From a virus, in IMG/VR virus record IMGVR_UViG_3300035661_000029, positions 1 to 64,000 of that record: 64,000 bases of DNA, one strand, 5' to 3'. The notes under the pieces are model-generated. The model saw nothing but the letters and a program-made list of their open reading frames with translations, had not been told where the DNA came from and made no database searches. The position numbers were made by a program, and so were the translations under genes. Of this stretch, positions 7,672-15,648 are shown piece after piece (the first letter of the stretch is position 1; every line of letters starts with the position of its first letter).

Positions 7672-8280
7672 TTATACTATTTCCCAGCCCTTCATCCAGG
7701 CATCTACAGCGGCCAGATTTTCAGCTTGATCATCAGAGTTACGGCCATGGGTATCACACAGCAGCATATCCAGCCACGCTTGATGCCCAGCATTACCCAT
7801 TCGATTAATCAGAGATTCCTTTAGAGCCTTACGCTTCTTCTTATCCTTCAGCATAAATGGAACGTGATACTCGATCATCAGCGCTATGTTGGAGATATCT
7901 AAGTTGGACAGTCTCAGGGTTTCCTTTACCATCTCTTGGTTAGACATCGCATAATCTATCCACATGCGAGCAGACAATTGCTCATGACCATGGTAGGAAC
8001 GATACTCACCACGCTCGGCAGAGGTCTTTACCACTTGAGCTGGTGGCTTACCCACATCATGAAACAGACAGGCTACCATTGTCAAAACACGCTGCACATC
8101 ATTACGATAGTTGAACAGGTTATCTTTGTACCAATCCAGCAACATGCGCGTATGCACTGACACGTTCTCTTCACGATGCCATGTGCTATCTTCACGAGTG
8201 TTAACCATGTCGCGCCACATTTGAGTCATTCGAAAACGCTTAAAGAAAGCATCGAAACGTTCTTGTACATCAGACAACAT
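7672..8280 (-). CDS. HD-domain phosphohydrolase
   Basis: 202 residues from ATG 8280, which has GGAG four bases upstream. Metal-ligand motifs follow HD-superfamily order: VHTRMLLDWY, LFHDVGKP (the HD pair), YHGHEQLS, MIEYHVP and a later Asp (LLCDTHGR). HD proteins are metal-dependent phosphohydrolases or phosphodiesterases acting on nucleotides or nucleic acids. It precedes the P-loop kinase gene, so the pair may be functionally linked. The substrate cannot be told from the sequence. Confidence 0.8.
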   Translation of the reverse strand: MLSDVQERFDAFFKRFRMTQMWRDMVNTREDSTWHREENVSVHTRMLLDWYKDNLFNYRNDVQRVLTMVACLFHDVGKPPAQVVKTSAERGEYRSYHGHEQLSARMWIDYAMSNQEMVKETLRLSNLDISNIALMIEYHVPFMLKDKKKRKALKESLINRMGNAGHQAWLDMLLCDTHGRNSDDQAENLAAVDAWMKGWEIV

Positions 8281-8307
8281 TATCTCCAAAATTCCATTAT
8301 AATCTTA

Positions 8308-8580
8308 TTAGGGTCGTTTGTAAACTTGAGTTAGAACATCCCGCAAAAACCAGATAGGTTCTGAATCATAAGCACCATACTCAGCAAACTGTCGCATGAT
8401 GCTCATCATGTATTCTTGGGCAGTGTCTTTGGTGCTACCATCAGTATTCACTGCCAGCCTGAGAGCTTTATTCAAAGCATCTGCAGCAGGTTTACAATCC
8501 CTGGAAGCAGTGTTCAGCTGCCACTCTCCAGCAGAAAACTTCGGATAAATCTTGACTTGCCTTGCTATGTTTTTCATCAT
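8308..8580 (-). CDS. Hypothetical 90-residue protein
   Basis: Unrecognised small soluble protein, starting MMKNIARQVKIYP and ending WFLRDVLTQVYKRP. Its start overlaps the stop of the upstream gene (ATGATG), which supports a real, coupled gene in an accessory run. No motif, membrane segment or signal peptide is visible. Confidence 0.65.
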   Translation of the reverse strand: MMKNIARQVKIYPKFSAGEWQLNTASRDCKPAADALNKALRLAVNTDGSTKDTAQEYMMSIMRQFAEYGAYDSEPIWFLRDVLTQVYKRP

Positions 8581-8789
8581 ATTTGTCCCATTCTATATGC
8601 CATAATGGCTGTTACTAAAGGTAAACATTCCCTCCATTCTTGGAGGTCTTCATCATCCTTCATCTCTTGCATGTATCGTCCATAATGACCAGCTCGAACA
8701 GCAAAGATGTTCAGTAAAATCTCATTTACACATCGAGTATAAAATCTCGATGCCTCTGGAGCCATGTGCTTGAAATGCTGCTCCATCAA
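8577..8789 (-). CDS. Hypothetical 70-residue protein
   Basis: Unrecognised. It is mostly helical, with HFKHMAPEASRFYTRC, a middle rich in Asp/Glu and several Met. It overlaps both neighbours by four bases (coupled starts), the main evidence that it is a gene. Confidence 0.65.
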   Translation of the reverse strand: MMEQHFKHMAPEASRFYTRCVNEILLNIFAVRAGHYGRYMQEMKDDEDLQEWRECLPLVTAIMAYRMGQI

Positions 8790-9115
8790 TCAATTCTAGA
8801 TTGTACAGTTGCATTGACTCCCATCTTCTTGAGCACACCAGCAAAAGCACGGGCCCCTTCAATCTTTGCATCCATCCATTGAGTAGCATTACCACTTGGG
8901 TTATAAACCATGTATCCGCCAGCGTAGCTATCTACCTTTCCAAGACCCATCTCTTTGAGAGCCTTTACAACTGGACCACGAGCTGGACGAATCTTTACCC
9001 ATGCAAAACCGCAAGGATACCAGACATCTGGATTATCATTGATCATCTTTTGAGCTGCAGCCCGTGCAGCTTGAAGAGCTAGTTCGATTTGGGTCTTGAT
9101 TTGATCAACTTGCAT
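8786..9115 (-). CDS. Hypothetical 109-residue protein
   Basis: Start chosen at ATG 9115, which has AAGGTG upstream; a GTG three codons earlier is the alternative. An N-terminal helix (QIKTQIELALQAARAAAQKM) precedes a compact domain with WYPCGFAWVKIRPARG and a Gly-rich turn (YAGGYMVYNPSG). I do not recognise the family. It overlaps the upstream gene by 11 bases and the downstream gene by four, consistent with one accessory operon. Confidence 0.7.
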   Translation of the reverse strand: MQVDQIKTQIELALQAARAAAQKMINDNPDVWYPCGFAWVKIRPARGPVVKALKEMGLGKVDSYAGGYMVYNPSGNATQWMDAKIEGARAFAGVLKKMGVNATVQSRID

Positions 9116-9446
9116 TTTTTGCACCTTTAGTATAAAAGCCAGAACGAATTCCCATCAGAAACGATACCACGACATCTGCAGAATTCTCAGTATTGATTGA
9201 TGTTTCGGAATTGGCCCGATAAAAGTTTATCAACTGCCAAGGACCGAATCCGCCAATCCACTTGTAAAGTTCAAAATACTTTACAACAACAGGCTTCTTG
9301 AAAATCTTACGTTGAACATAAGAGCGTTCGATAACCTGCCAATCTTCTTTGGTCTCATCACGAACAGTCTTTAATATCTTGTTCAACTCCTCATTAGAGG
9401 TAGGAACATTCAATTCACTATCGTGGAGAAAAGTGGTGATGCACAT
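9105..9446 (-). CDS. Hypothetical 113-residue protein
   Basis: Unrecognised. The sequence includes a basic helix (RSYVQRKIFKKPVVVKYFEL) and an aromatic, Gly-rich stretch (YKWIGGFGPWQLINFY). No membrane segment or catalytic motif is obvious. It overlaps its neighbours on both sides (28 bases upstream, 11 downstream), so it is part of a tightly packed run. Confidence 0.65.
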   Translation of the reverse strand: MCITTFLHDSELNVPTSNEELNKILKTVRDETKEDWQVIERSYVQRKIFKKPVVVKYFELYKWIGGFGPWQLINFYRANSETSINTENSADVVVSFLMGIRSGFYTKGAKNAS

Positions 9447-9603
9447 CTGATTCTTCCTTTGTTAATTTGCAATAACCATAAGTACTTGCTGTTTCAAACC
9501 TGTGTTGAGCTATTATACACTGCTCTTCTGTTTGGTAAACGTGGGTTTCAAATTTAGTTTGTTCTCCACCATTTATCAGAATGACTAGAAGAAGAGTCCA
9601 CAT
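9418..9603 (-). CDS. Small protein with hydrophobic N-terminus
   Basis: 61 residues. The first dozen (MWTLLLVILING) look like a short signal peptide or membrane anchor, followed by a small domain with two Cys (EEQCIIAQHRF and YGYCKLT) that could form a disulfide outside the cytoplasm. Such short exported proteins are common in phage accessory regions and usually uncharacterised. It overlaps the next gene by 28 bases. Confidence 0.6.
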   Translation of the reverse strand: MWTLLLVILINGGEQTKFETHVYQTEEQCIIAQHRFETASTYGYCKLTKEESDVHHHFSPR

Positions 9604-9632
9604 TTACATTTCACCTTAGCATAGGTGGTATA

Positions 9633-9788
9633 CTATTTGAGAAAATCGGCAATTGGAGCAGTGTAAATGAAACCATTACCAGCATCACAGAGGAATGCAT
9701 AATTAATCATGTCATAGCCAAATTCAACCTCAACCACTGGTGCCTTACTTTCGCGGTGCTTATAACGATCTTGAACTTTCGTAATCAC
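9633..9788 (-). CDS. Small 51-residue protein with GTG start
   Basis: The GTG start overlaps the upstream stop (ATGTGA), so the gene is coupled to the HExxH protein. The product starts MITKVQDRYKHRES, continues with VVEVEFGYDMINYAFLCD and ends FIYTAPIADFLK. The frame is open to TAG at 9633. I do not recognise it; the coherent sequence and stop-start overlap are the evidence. Confidence 0.6.
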   Translation of the reverse strand: MITKVQDRYKHRESKAPVVEVEFGYDMINYAFLCDAGNGFIYTAPIADFLK

Positions 9789-10225
9789 ATCAATTCTATG
9801 GCCCGCCGCATAATCAATTCTTGACGGGAGAATGCTTCAATCTCCCATGGACGATCCAAATATGGTGTATCTGCTGGATAACTCTTTCCTAACCAGGTCT
9901 GAGAACCATCAGCCATACTCTTTAACTGACCCTTTACCAATTGCTTTACATGAACCATCTCGTGTGCTAAAGACAAAGCGAGTTCCTTGTGAGCAATCAA
10001 GAACTTATTGCCACGAAGAAGTTGGGGCTTGATCACAACCAAGATGCAATCAACACCACTAATACCCATGTTAACCGTAATACCCTCATTGTCACCAAAG
10101 CCATCATCAATGATCACACAAACCGCAGAAACACTGTTTTCGATCTTGAGTTGCTTGATAATCGAGGGCATCAAAGCATTTGCAAACTTGCTATTCTTGG
10201 CGCTTCCTTCAACTGAGAATTCCAT
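9785..10225 (-). CDS. HExxH zinc-metallopeptidase-like protein
   Basis: 146 residues. A gluzincin-type motif, LAHEMVHVKQ, lies around residues 87-96, and a downstream acidic element (DRPWEIEAFSRQ) offers the third ligand. The N-terminal half is a beta-rich scaffold (VSAVCVIIDDGFGDNEG). SprT-like and related phage proteins have this layout. It may be a small peptidase acting on a host or phage protein; the substrate is unknown. Its stop overlaps the 51-residue gene downstream. Confidence 0.7.
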   Translation of the reverse strand: MEFSVEGSAKNSKFANALMPSIIKQLKIENSVSAVCVIIDDGFGDNEGITVNMGISGVDCILVVIKPQLLRGNKFLIAHKELALSLAHEMVHVKQLVKGQLKSMADGSQTWLGKSYPADTPYLDRPWEIEAFSRQELIMRRAIELM

Positions 10226-10234
10226 TTTCCTCTT

Positions 10235-10549
10235 TCAGTCGTTATAGATGGTAACCTTAACAGAACGTAATGCTGGATGTGCATTCACTGTAGCAGCAGT
10301 AGGAACAAAATCCCATCGGATAACATCACCATCTGAGTTACGAAAAACATCTTCAAGAGTGAAGTAAACAATGCTGCCTGTCTTCGAGGAACGCATCGCG
10401 AAACCAAGGTCCATCGAATCATTGAACATTTGACGGAGAACTGAGGGAACTTCAGCAATATTGGCGGAGAAATGACCGTATTCCTTACTCCAAAGGAAAT
10501 TGTCTGAAGAGTAGCAATGACCGATAAAGTTAAAAGGCAGATTCATCAT
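10235..10549 (-). CDS. Hypothetical 104-residue protein
   Basis: Unrecognised, beta-rich, with several aromatic residues (GHCYSSDNFLWSKEYGHF) and an end VKVTIYND. Ten bases separate it from the HExxH gene and an AAACAAATG context precedes the start. No motif gives a function. Confidence 0.6.
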   Translation of the reverse strand: MMNLPFNFIGHCYSSDNFLWSKEYGHFSANIAEVPSVLRQMFNDSMDLGFAMRSSKTGSIVYFTLEDVFRNSDGDVIRWDFVPTAATVNAHPALRSVKVTIYND

Positions 10550-10614
10550 TTGTTTCCGTTGATAAGTTATTATACAACAGAACCTGATAAATGAACACAG
10601 TTATTTGTGTAACA

Positions 10615-10637
10615 AAGTAACCAAATTAAGGTTACTT
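10615..10637 (-). terminator. Weak hairpin AAGTAACC / GGTTACTT
   Basis: Eight-base perfect arms with a seven-base A/T loop, followed on the minus strand by TTGTTA. It lies about 90 bases beyond the end of the 10727-11038 gene, in a gap (10550-10726) that otherwise shows only a possible 18-codon ORF. Confidence 0.4.
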
Positions 10638-10726
10638 TTATGTTACTCTGTTACAACTTGAACTCTAAAGTGGTAGAAATAGTCGGATCAGTTAGCATTT
10701 CTGACATCGCTGCTGGATCTGCAGTT

Positions 10727-11038
10727 CTAACTGGAACTTGCAGCGTGGCGAGAACGCTTCATTTTACCGGCCCTTCCCGCCTTGGACCATTCATATGCAT
10801 AACCGTCTGGAGTCTTCCCATCAACAATGGAATCAACTCCTGACTTACCGACAGAATTCTTGTTCTGTGATGCCATCGTAACAAATTGGTTCTGAGGTTC
10901 AATACGAAGTTCAGCCATAAGCTTCATCGCTTCACCCATTGGGTCAGCATAATCTTCGTGGCTGAAAAATGCACTACGCGAACCGATGTCAGTAACATCG
11001 ATCCAAAATACCATAAATCCTTCAATTTGTTCCATCAT
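10727..11038 (-). CDS. Hypothetical 103-residue protein
   Basis: Unrecognised. The N-terminal half (MVFWIDVTDIGSRSAFF) is beta-rich and the C-terminus very basic (KAGRAGKMKRSRH), so nucleic acid binding is possible but not shown. It overlaps the upstream gene by 17 bases. Confidence 0.6.
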   Translation of the reverse strand: MMEQIEGFMVFWIDVTDIGSRSAFFSHEDYADPMGEAMKLMAELRIEPQNQFVTMASQNKNSVGKSGVDSIVDGKTPDGYAYEWSKAGRAGKMKRSRHAASSS

Positions 11039-11240
11039 CTTCTTTTGTAAGGTCTATCGCATCGTCGGTTTGCGTTTTAACAGGAGCCATTTCCTTGAGC
11101 TGTTCAAAGACGTAAAGCATGACAACAGCATCATCGTTTAAATGTTTTTGCTGCTTAATCGTCGTGGCAATTTCAAAGTTGCGGGCGAATTGAGCAATGT
11201 CGCCACCAATCTTGATACCATATCCTGCAAATTTGTACAT
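11022..11240 (-). CDS. Hypothetical 72-residue protein
   Basis: Small helical protein with an acidic C-terminus (DDAIDLTKEDDGTN) and a start MYKFAGYGIKIGGDIAQFAR. No family recognised. It is followed by an overlapping gene, as elsewhere in this accessory run. Confidence 0.6.
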   Translation of the reverse strand: MYKFAGYGIKIGGDIAQFARNFEIATTIKQQKHLNDDAVVMLYVFEQLKEMAPVKTQTDDAIDLTKEDDGTN

Positions 11241-11294
11241 GTCTGATCCTTAATCTAAGTTAGATTATATTACAATGTCAGACCGAAAGTAATC

Positions 11295-11693
11295 TTATGT
11301 TCCAGCAGGATAGGCTGGTTTTACAGGAAGAGCAACGATTGCTGTTCCAGAGATAATCGCTCTAAGAGCTGAACGATAGTCCTTCCAGTCCTGAGGAACA
11401 GCCACACCGGCTTCTGCACATCGGATAACCACAGTGTCAGATTGGTTGAGAGCTGCACTTGCTGCCGACTTTAAAATGCGAAGCTGCTCAGCAGGATTAA
11501 TAACTGGTTCTACGTAAGGAACCAGAACCACTCCTGAAGAAGCGTCAGCAAGATCTGCTTGAAGAGCCATCCACGCTTCAGGAGTAGCAGTCTCATGAAT
11601 GTGATATGGGTAGGTTTTGAAGATTGCGTTAACGCTACCATCAGCATTTAAGTTGTATGGACCAGAAAATCCAAGATTGGTTAGTTTAGACAT
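11295..11693 (-). CDS. Probable tail fibre assembly chaperone
   Basis: 132 residues from ATG 11693, which shares a base with the fibre gene stop (TAATG). The N-terminus (LTNLGFSGPYNLNADGS) is followed by a beta region, a long helix (AEQLRILKSAASAALNQSD) and the ending W-x2-YR-x2-LR, then PAYPAGT. That order (AEQ...W..YR..LR...P) is typical of tail fibre assembly proteins encoded just after a fibre gene. Assignment is by position and C-terminal pattern. Confidence 0.65.
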   Translation of the reverse strand: MSKLTNLGFSGPYNLNADGSVNAIFKTYPYHIHETATPEAWMALQADLADASSGVVLVPYVEPVINPAEQLRILKSAASAALNQSDTVVIRCAEAGVAVPQDWKDYRSALRAIISGTAIVALPVKPAYPAGT

Positions 11694-13036
11694 TATGCAA
11701 TTCTCCAAGCAAATCCTTGACCTGAGTGGAAGACAGCGCTACCAACCAGAAGTGTACCACCAGCCGCAACACCAGCGAGACTTTCAATATCAGTTACGTT
11801 ACCATCATCCACGATATTCATCACAAAGTAAGCCCATGTTCCACCTGGGGGTAGTTGGGCTGGAACGCCATCACCACTCGGTCCGCTACCAAGAACAACC
11901 CATGATCCAATACCACCACTATTATTTGGAGCTGTTGCTGTATTTGTGCCAGAAGAAGCCCCGATTACTCTACCATATCCGTCAAGCTGAACGCTCGCAT
12001 TAGTGAAGTAACCACCGCCATGGATTACTGCCATGTCAAGGGTAGCAGTGCCACCAGATCCAATAGTTCCGCCCCCACTAAGAGCACCAGTACCTTGAAC
12101 TGTTAGAGTGCCGGGAACTGCGCTTGTGATTCTACCGTAGGCGTCAACATTTACGTTTGCCATTCCGTAGTAACCAGCGGATACTCCAGAAGTTGCTAGG
12201 TCAAGAGCGATTGAGCCTGATGATGTAATCGTTCCAGAACCAGTAATTCTGCCAGCTGTACCACCAACTGTAACACTAGTAACCGTTCCCGGCATACCGC
12301 TAATAGTTACGTTACCCTGACTGTGGTCAATCGTAATGTTACTTCCAGCTATGATGCTCGATACACTGTGGTTGTCAACGTAATTTTTGGTAGCAGCGCC
12401 ATTTGAATTAGTTGGATCACCTGCGAGGATCAGTGGCCCAGTCATCGTGTCACCATCAGTCACCATGATGGTTCCAGTGCTTGTTGTTGGAAACTTGCTT
12501 TGCACGGTGTCAAAGCGAGACCAGTCCGCAGCTGCTAGGTAACCATCGTGCGTACCATCTGACTTGTTGATGTGAAGAGTTGTTTGGGTGCCGCCACCCG
12601 TAATAGCAACTGACATTGCTGTCTGAGAATCGGACGCGATTGCAACGGGTGGAGCTGGGATATAGCCTAGACCTACAGAAATATCCCCAATTGCAGTTGA
12701 GCTACCAGCCTTAAGCCAAACGTAGCGACCATTTATATGGTACTGCTGCATGGTAGCTGGAACGGTTTGGGAGTCGGCACAGACATAGAGAGTGCTCTCA
12801 GTCGTGTTAAACCAAATTTGACCTATCGTTGGGTTTGCTGGTATGTTTGCAGATGCAAAGCTTTCGAGGATGCGCAGGAAATTTTCCTGCTGATACTCAC
12901 CATAGTTGAAGACCCCCTTGCCAGTAAGGGATAGGGATGTGGAAGATTGGTTAAGGGTCTTAGGTGGAAGAACAATTGTTGACTTCCCGAGAATACCTTC
13001 TGTACCACCACTTGTCCAAGTGATATTATTTGACAT
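11693..13036 (-). CDS. Tail fibre or other adhesin-like virion protein
   Basis: 447 residues. The N-terminus (FNYGEYQQENFLRILESFA, then NPTIGQIWFNT) is the particle-attachment type found in T4-superfamily fibre and whisker genes. The rest is low-complexity, Gly/Ser/Thr-rich beta repeats (GTGALSGGGTIGSGG; GRITGSGTITSSGSIALDLA) as in trimeric fibre shafts, with a short distinct C-terminal domain (SAVFHSGQGFAWRIA). A late-type octamer variant lies 68 bases upstream. It is last before the terminase and is coupled to the probable chaperone. Receptor specificity cannot be read. Confidence 0.75.
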   Translation of the reverse strand: MSNNITWTSGGTEGILGKSTIVLPPKTLNQSSTSLSLTGKGVFNYGEYQQENFLRILESFASANIPANPTIGQIWFNTTESTLYVCADSQTVPATMQQYHINGRYVWLKAGSSTAIGDISVGLGYIPAPPVAIASDSQTAMSVAITGGGTQTTLHINKSDGTHDGYLAAADWSRFDTVQSKFPTTSTGTIMVTDGDTMTGPLILAGDPTNSNGAATKNYVDNHSVSSIIAGSNITIDHSQGNVTISGMPGTVTSVTVGGTAGRITGSGTITSSGSIALDLATSGVSAGYYGMANVNVDAYGRITSAVPGTLTVQGTGALSGGGTIGSGGTATLDMAVIHGGGYFTNASVQLDGYGRVIGASSGTNTATAPNNSGGIGSWVVLGSGPSGDGVPAQLPPGGTWAYFVMNIVDDGNVTDIESLAGVAAGGTLLVGSAVFHSGQGFAWRIA

Positions 13037-13103
13037 TTTTACTCCATGCGCCGGGTCGCATTAAAAATTCAGAACAGCTTTCCGGCCTTACTGATCTTGA
13101 ATC

Positions 13104-13111
13104 TATTTATC
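13104..13111 (-). promoter_or_regulatory. Late-type octamer variant GATAAATA, fibre gene
   Basis: About 70 bases before the fibre gene start; it overlaps the 3' end of the terminase C-part gene. Confidence 0.45.
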
Positions 13112-14249
13112 AGACTATTGCAAACGGAACGTAGTCATCTCCAAATTGATCTGGGTTTTCCTCCGGAAGCTTGTCAGAGTCCGGGTCAACTGACTCATAC
13201 ACAAGCTTTCTTGCCTTGTCATCGTATGATGCGAGTCTGCCGAGAACCTTCATAACAACCGCCATTGCCATGATCGTGTCATCAGTACAACCCTGCTTAG
13301 CTTGGTAGGTGCCATTAACTGCCACGAAGTTCTGAAGCTCGTATAGCAAGTGTTCTGAGTTGATCTTGATACCATCTCCCTTTTCCAAAAGGTTCTTAAG
13401 CTGCATACAGGCAAGAAGCTTTGACTTACCAGTAGTGTAGCAACCAAGGCGCTGACTGGTTGAGCTCTCATTGTACAGTTCAACACCGTCAAGGTAGATA
13501 CCACCATCCATAGAGTCGTCATTTTGAATCATTGCAACAAGAGCTTCACCAACACCGTTGCGCTCAAATGACCAGATAATTTCAGCTCTACCCCTGTTTG
13601 GATCAGGTTGATGAAGGAACTTAAACAACCACTTGAGCTTAGCATAGATCAGTGGAATGTGAACGGTGTTGCTTCTGAATTCTGCCACCTGCTCCATTGA
13701 CGGGTACTCGATAACTTCAATGACAGTAAAGTCCTTACTGTTACCAGTAGCCGGGTCTACACCTACTAAGTACGTCTTACCTCGCCCACCTATTGACTCT
13801 CGCCAGAAGTTAAAGCCCATGTTCTGGGTAACCGGAGGTGTGGCCTTAATGTAGGACAGTTTAAGTGAGTCCATCAACAGCGCGTCTGATGAAATAAATT
13901 CACAGTTGTGCGATATGACCCCCTCTGTTATGTAGGCACTACCACCCTCAACATCAAGTAGATCATACAACCACTGTGGATCATTTTTAACCTGAACACT
14001 AAGGATAGGATCATCCTTGCCATCAATTGTCGTAAATGACATACCCGGCTCAATGTGCTCAGCATCAACCCAACCTGGCTCAACAAGAAATTTATGCTTC
14101 ATCCCGCACGTTATTTTTCTTGTTGCTGATACTATTTCAACAACTTGCTCATGCCAGCTTTTAGACATACCGCTAAAATTCTTCATCCCAGTTGGAGTTT
14201 GAACTTTAACGCCCTTTGTGTTCTTTATTGTTTGAGCCATGCTATGCAT
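13110..14249 (-). CDS. 17: Large terminase, C-terminal part with C-intein
   Basis: Residues 1-115 are a long C-intein: GMKNFSGMSKSW, block-B-like CGMKHKFLVEPGWVDAEHI, block F WLYDLLDVEG and the end YITEGVISHN, followed by the +1 Cys (codon 13902-13904). The C-extein (264 residues) starts CEFISSDALL, as T4-type terminases do at this point, and has the RNase-H-like nuclease domain (GVDPATGNSKDFTVIEV, EIIWSFERNGVGEAL). Carrying both block B and block F on the C-part matches the atypical split of AceL-TerL-like inteins. The ATG at 14249 has GGTGG seven bases upstream. It must trans-splice with the product of 14710-15594 to make a packaging motor. Confidence 0.9.
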   Translation of the reverse strand: MHSMAQTIKNTKGVKVQTPTGMKNFSGMSKSWHEQVVEIVSATRKITCGMKHKFLVEPGWVDAEHIEPGMSFTTIDGKDDPILSVQVKNDPQWLYDLLDVEGGSAYITEGVISHNCEFISSDALLMDSLKLSYIKATPPVTQNMGFNFWRESIGGRGKTYLVGVDPATGNSKDFTVIEVIEYPSMEQVAEFRSNTVHIPLIYAKLKWLFKFLHQPDPNRGRAEIIWSFERNGVGEALVAMIQNDDSMDGGIYLDGVELYNESSTSQRLGCYTTGKSKLLACMQLKNLLEKGDGIKINSEHLLYELQNFVAVNGTYQAKQGCTDDTIMAMAVVMKVLGRLASYDDKARKLVYESVDPDSDKLPEENPDQFGDDYVPFAIV

Positions 14250-14709
14250 TCATCTACCACCTTCTTAGGTTTTTCTTGTATTCCGGTTCTTATACTATCT
14301 TAACTTGATACCATGCATCTTCTGCCAACTTGATCTTGGTGGCATCCGCGTCACAGATTTGCCGTGATGTTTGGCCTTTACAACCTACCACTTCATCAGG
14401 TCTGTACTTTTTAGGCAAGCATACCAATAGTTACCATAGAACTCTATAATCTTTTTGTTTTCAACACGCGTCAGAACATAGATTTCGTCCTTTTGCAGTG
14501 CGCTTGTAACCGTTAACCATCCTCACCTGCTTTTAAGTTAGCTTCGTGAATTATCTTAGTTCTTGCTGCAAGAACATTCGGATGTTCTTCGAATGTTTTC
14601 TATACTTATCAGAAGAAGCAGTCCAGTTTTCCGTAGTGCGGAAGAGGTGCGCCCTGGGGTCACCACATGCTTGAAATGCCCCCCAGTCGTCAGGTTGTAA
14701 TCCTTCGTG
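14250..14709 (-). pseudogene. Multiply frameshifted relic between the terminase halves
   Basis: No intact ORF, but nearly the whole gap reads as protein on the minus strand in alternating frames: HEGLQPDDWGAFQACGDP (in frame after the N-part TGA), WTASSDKYRKHSKNIR, TKIIHEANLKAGEDG, LQKDEIYVLTRVENKKIIEF, PDEVVGCKGQTSRQICD, LAEDAWYQVKIV. It sits where an endonuclease gene lies in the uvsW arrangement, so it may be a dead homing gene, but I do not recognise a nuclease motif. Confidence 0.5.
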
Positions 14710-15594
14710 TCAAACATTGATGTGATACACCTGCTCTTGCCCTTCTAATAGGCATTCATAAAGTTCTTCTAAAGTGGTTTTACCAATAGAAGTATTTATA
14801 GAGGCCCAACTTGAGCAACACAGAACTTCCTGTCGGAAACCTACAGGACCAAGTTCGCCCTGCATCTGCTTAATGTACTCTTCCTTGCGATCAGGGTGAA
14901 GGTGCCACGGGAAGAACACTGGCTTGAAGTTGTTCTCACCTGATTTAGCACCACGCCAAAGAGTAGCAAACAGGTCAGTATCACCATTAGGAGTAGATGA
15001 GATGATAGCAGAACCACCAGTTGAAAGAGTTGGCGATAGTGAGCGCCACATTTCAGTTTGAACGCGTGGTGAGATGAAGGCCAATTCGTCAAGGTAAAGC
15101 TTTGAAATTGCCAATCCCCGACCAGTCTTTTCGGTAGTAGCTTCAGACTTAATGCGGGAACCATTGTCGAATTCAATGTTGTGCTTGTTATAGTACTTAC
15201 AACCTGCCTTTAGCCAGTGCGGAAGTTCTTCGTACGCGAAGCGGATACGATCCATAATTTCCATAGCGTGGCTATTGTTCTTAGAAGCGATGACAATCGT
15301 TTGATCTCGGTGGAACATCGCATACCACAAAAGGTACATGGAGATGGTCTGCGTCTTACCCATCTGACGGGAGATAAGAGCGATAACACGGGTATTGTTC
15401 TCACACGCGTGAATAAGCTCCTCTTGATAGGGATACAAGTCAAATAGAATTTTACCGCGCTTTGGGTGCTGGAGCCAGACGTACTTTCTAATAAAGTAGA
15501 CGGGGTCCTTTTGACACCTTACGAGCTCTTGAATAAGCTCGGGGGTATATTCCGATTCCGTATATGCTCGTTTAATGAGCTCATTTCCTGCCAT
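14710..15594 (-). CDS. 17: Large terminase, N-terminal part with short N-intein
   Basis: The N-extein (258 residues) is the packaging ATPase: Walker A SRQMGKTQT, EFDNGSRI, and Walker B KLYLDELAFI, ending GFRQEVL. The N-intein starts at the first of two Cys (codon 14818-14820): CCSSWASINTSIGKTTLEEL, about 36 residues to TGA. From Cys to the Leu-Tyr that ends block A it has the same length as the 25-residue AceL-TerL N-intein as I recall it. Starting at the first Cys also rebuilds the usual QE-x2-CEF terminase junction. The ATG at 15594 follows AGGAGAT, with a TATAAATA octamer 56 bases further up. Confidence 0.9.
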   Translation of the reverse strand: MAGNELIKRAYTESEYTPELIQELVRCQKDPVYFIRKYVWLQHPKRGKILFDLYPYQEELIHACENNTRVIALISRQMGKTQTISMYLLWYAMFHRDQTIVIASKNNSHAMEIMDRIRFAYEELPHWLKAGCKYYNKHNIEFDNGSRIKSEATTEKTGRGLAISKLYLDELAFISPRVQTEMWRSLSPTLSTGGSAIISSTPNGDTDLFATLWRGAKSGENNFKPVFFPWHLHPDRKEEYIKQMQGELGPVGFRQEVLCCSSWASINTSIGKTTLEELYECLLEGQEQVYHINV

Positions 15595-15648
15595 AATTAT
15601 CTCCTATAATATCGCAGGGACACGTGAGACGTTTTAATAACCTGCAAT

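Noticed and set aside
10640-10726. Possible 18-codon ORF starting MSEMLTDPT on the minus strand
   Set aside because: Too short, no ribosome site, no overlap with a neighbour.
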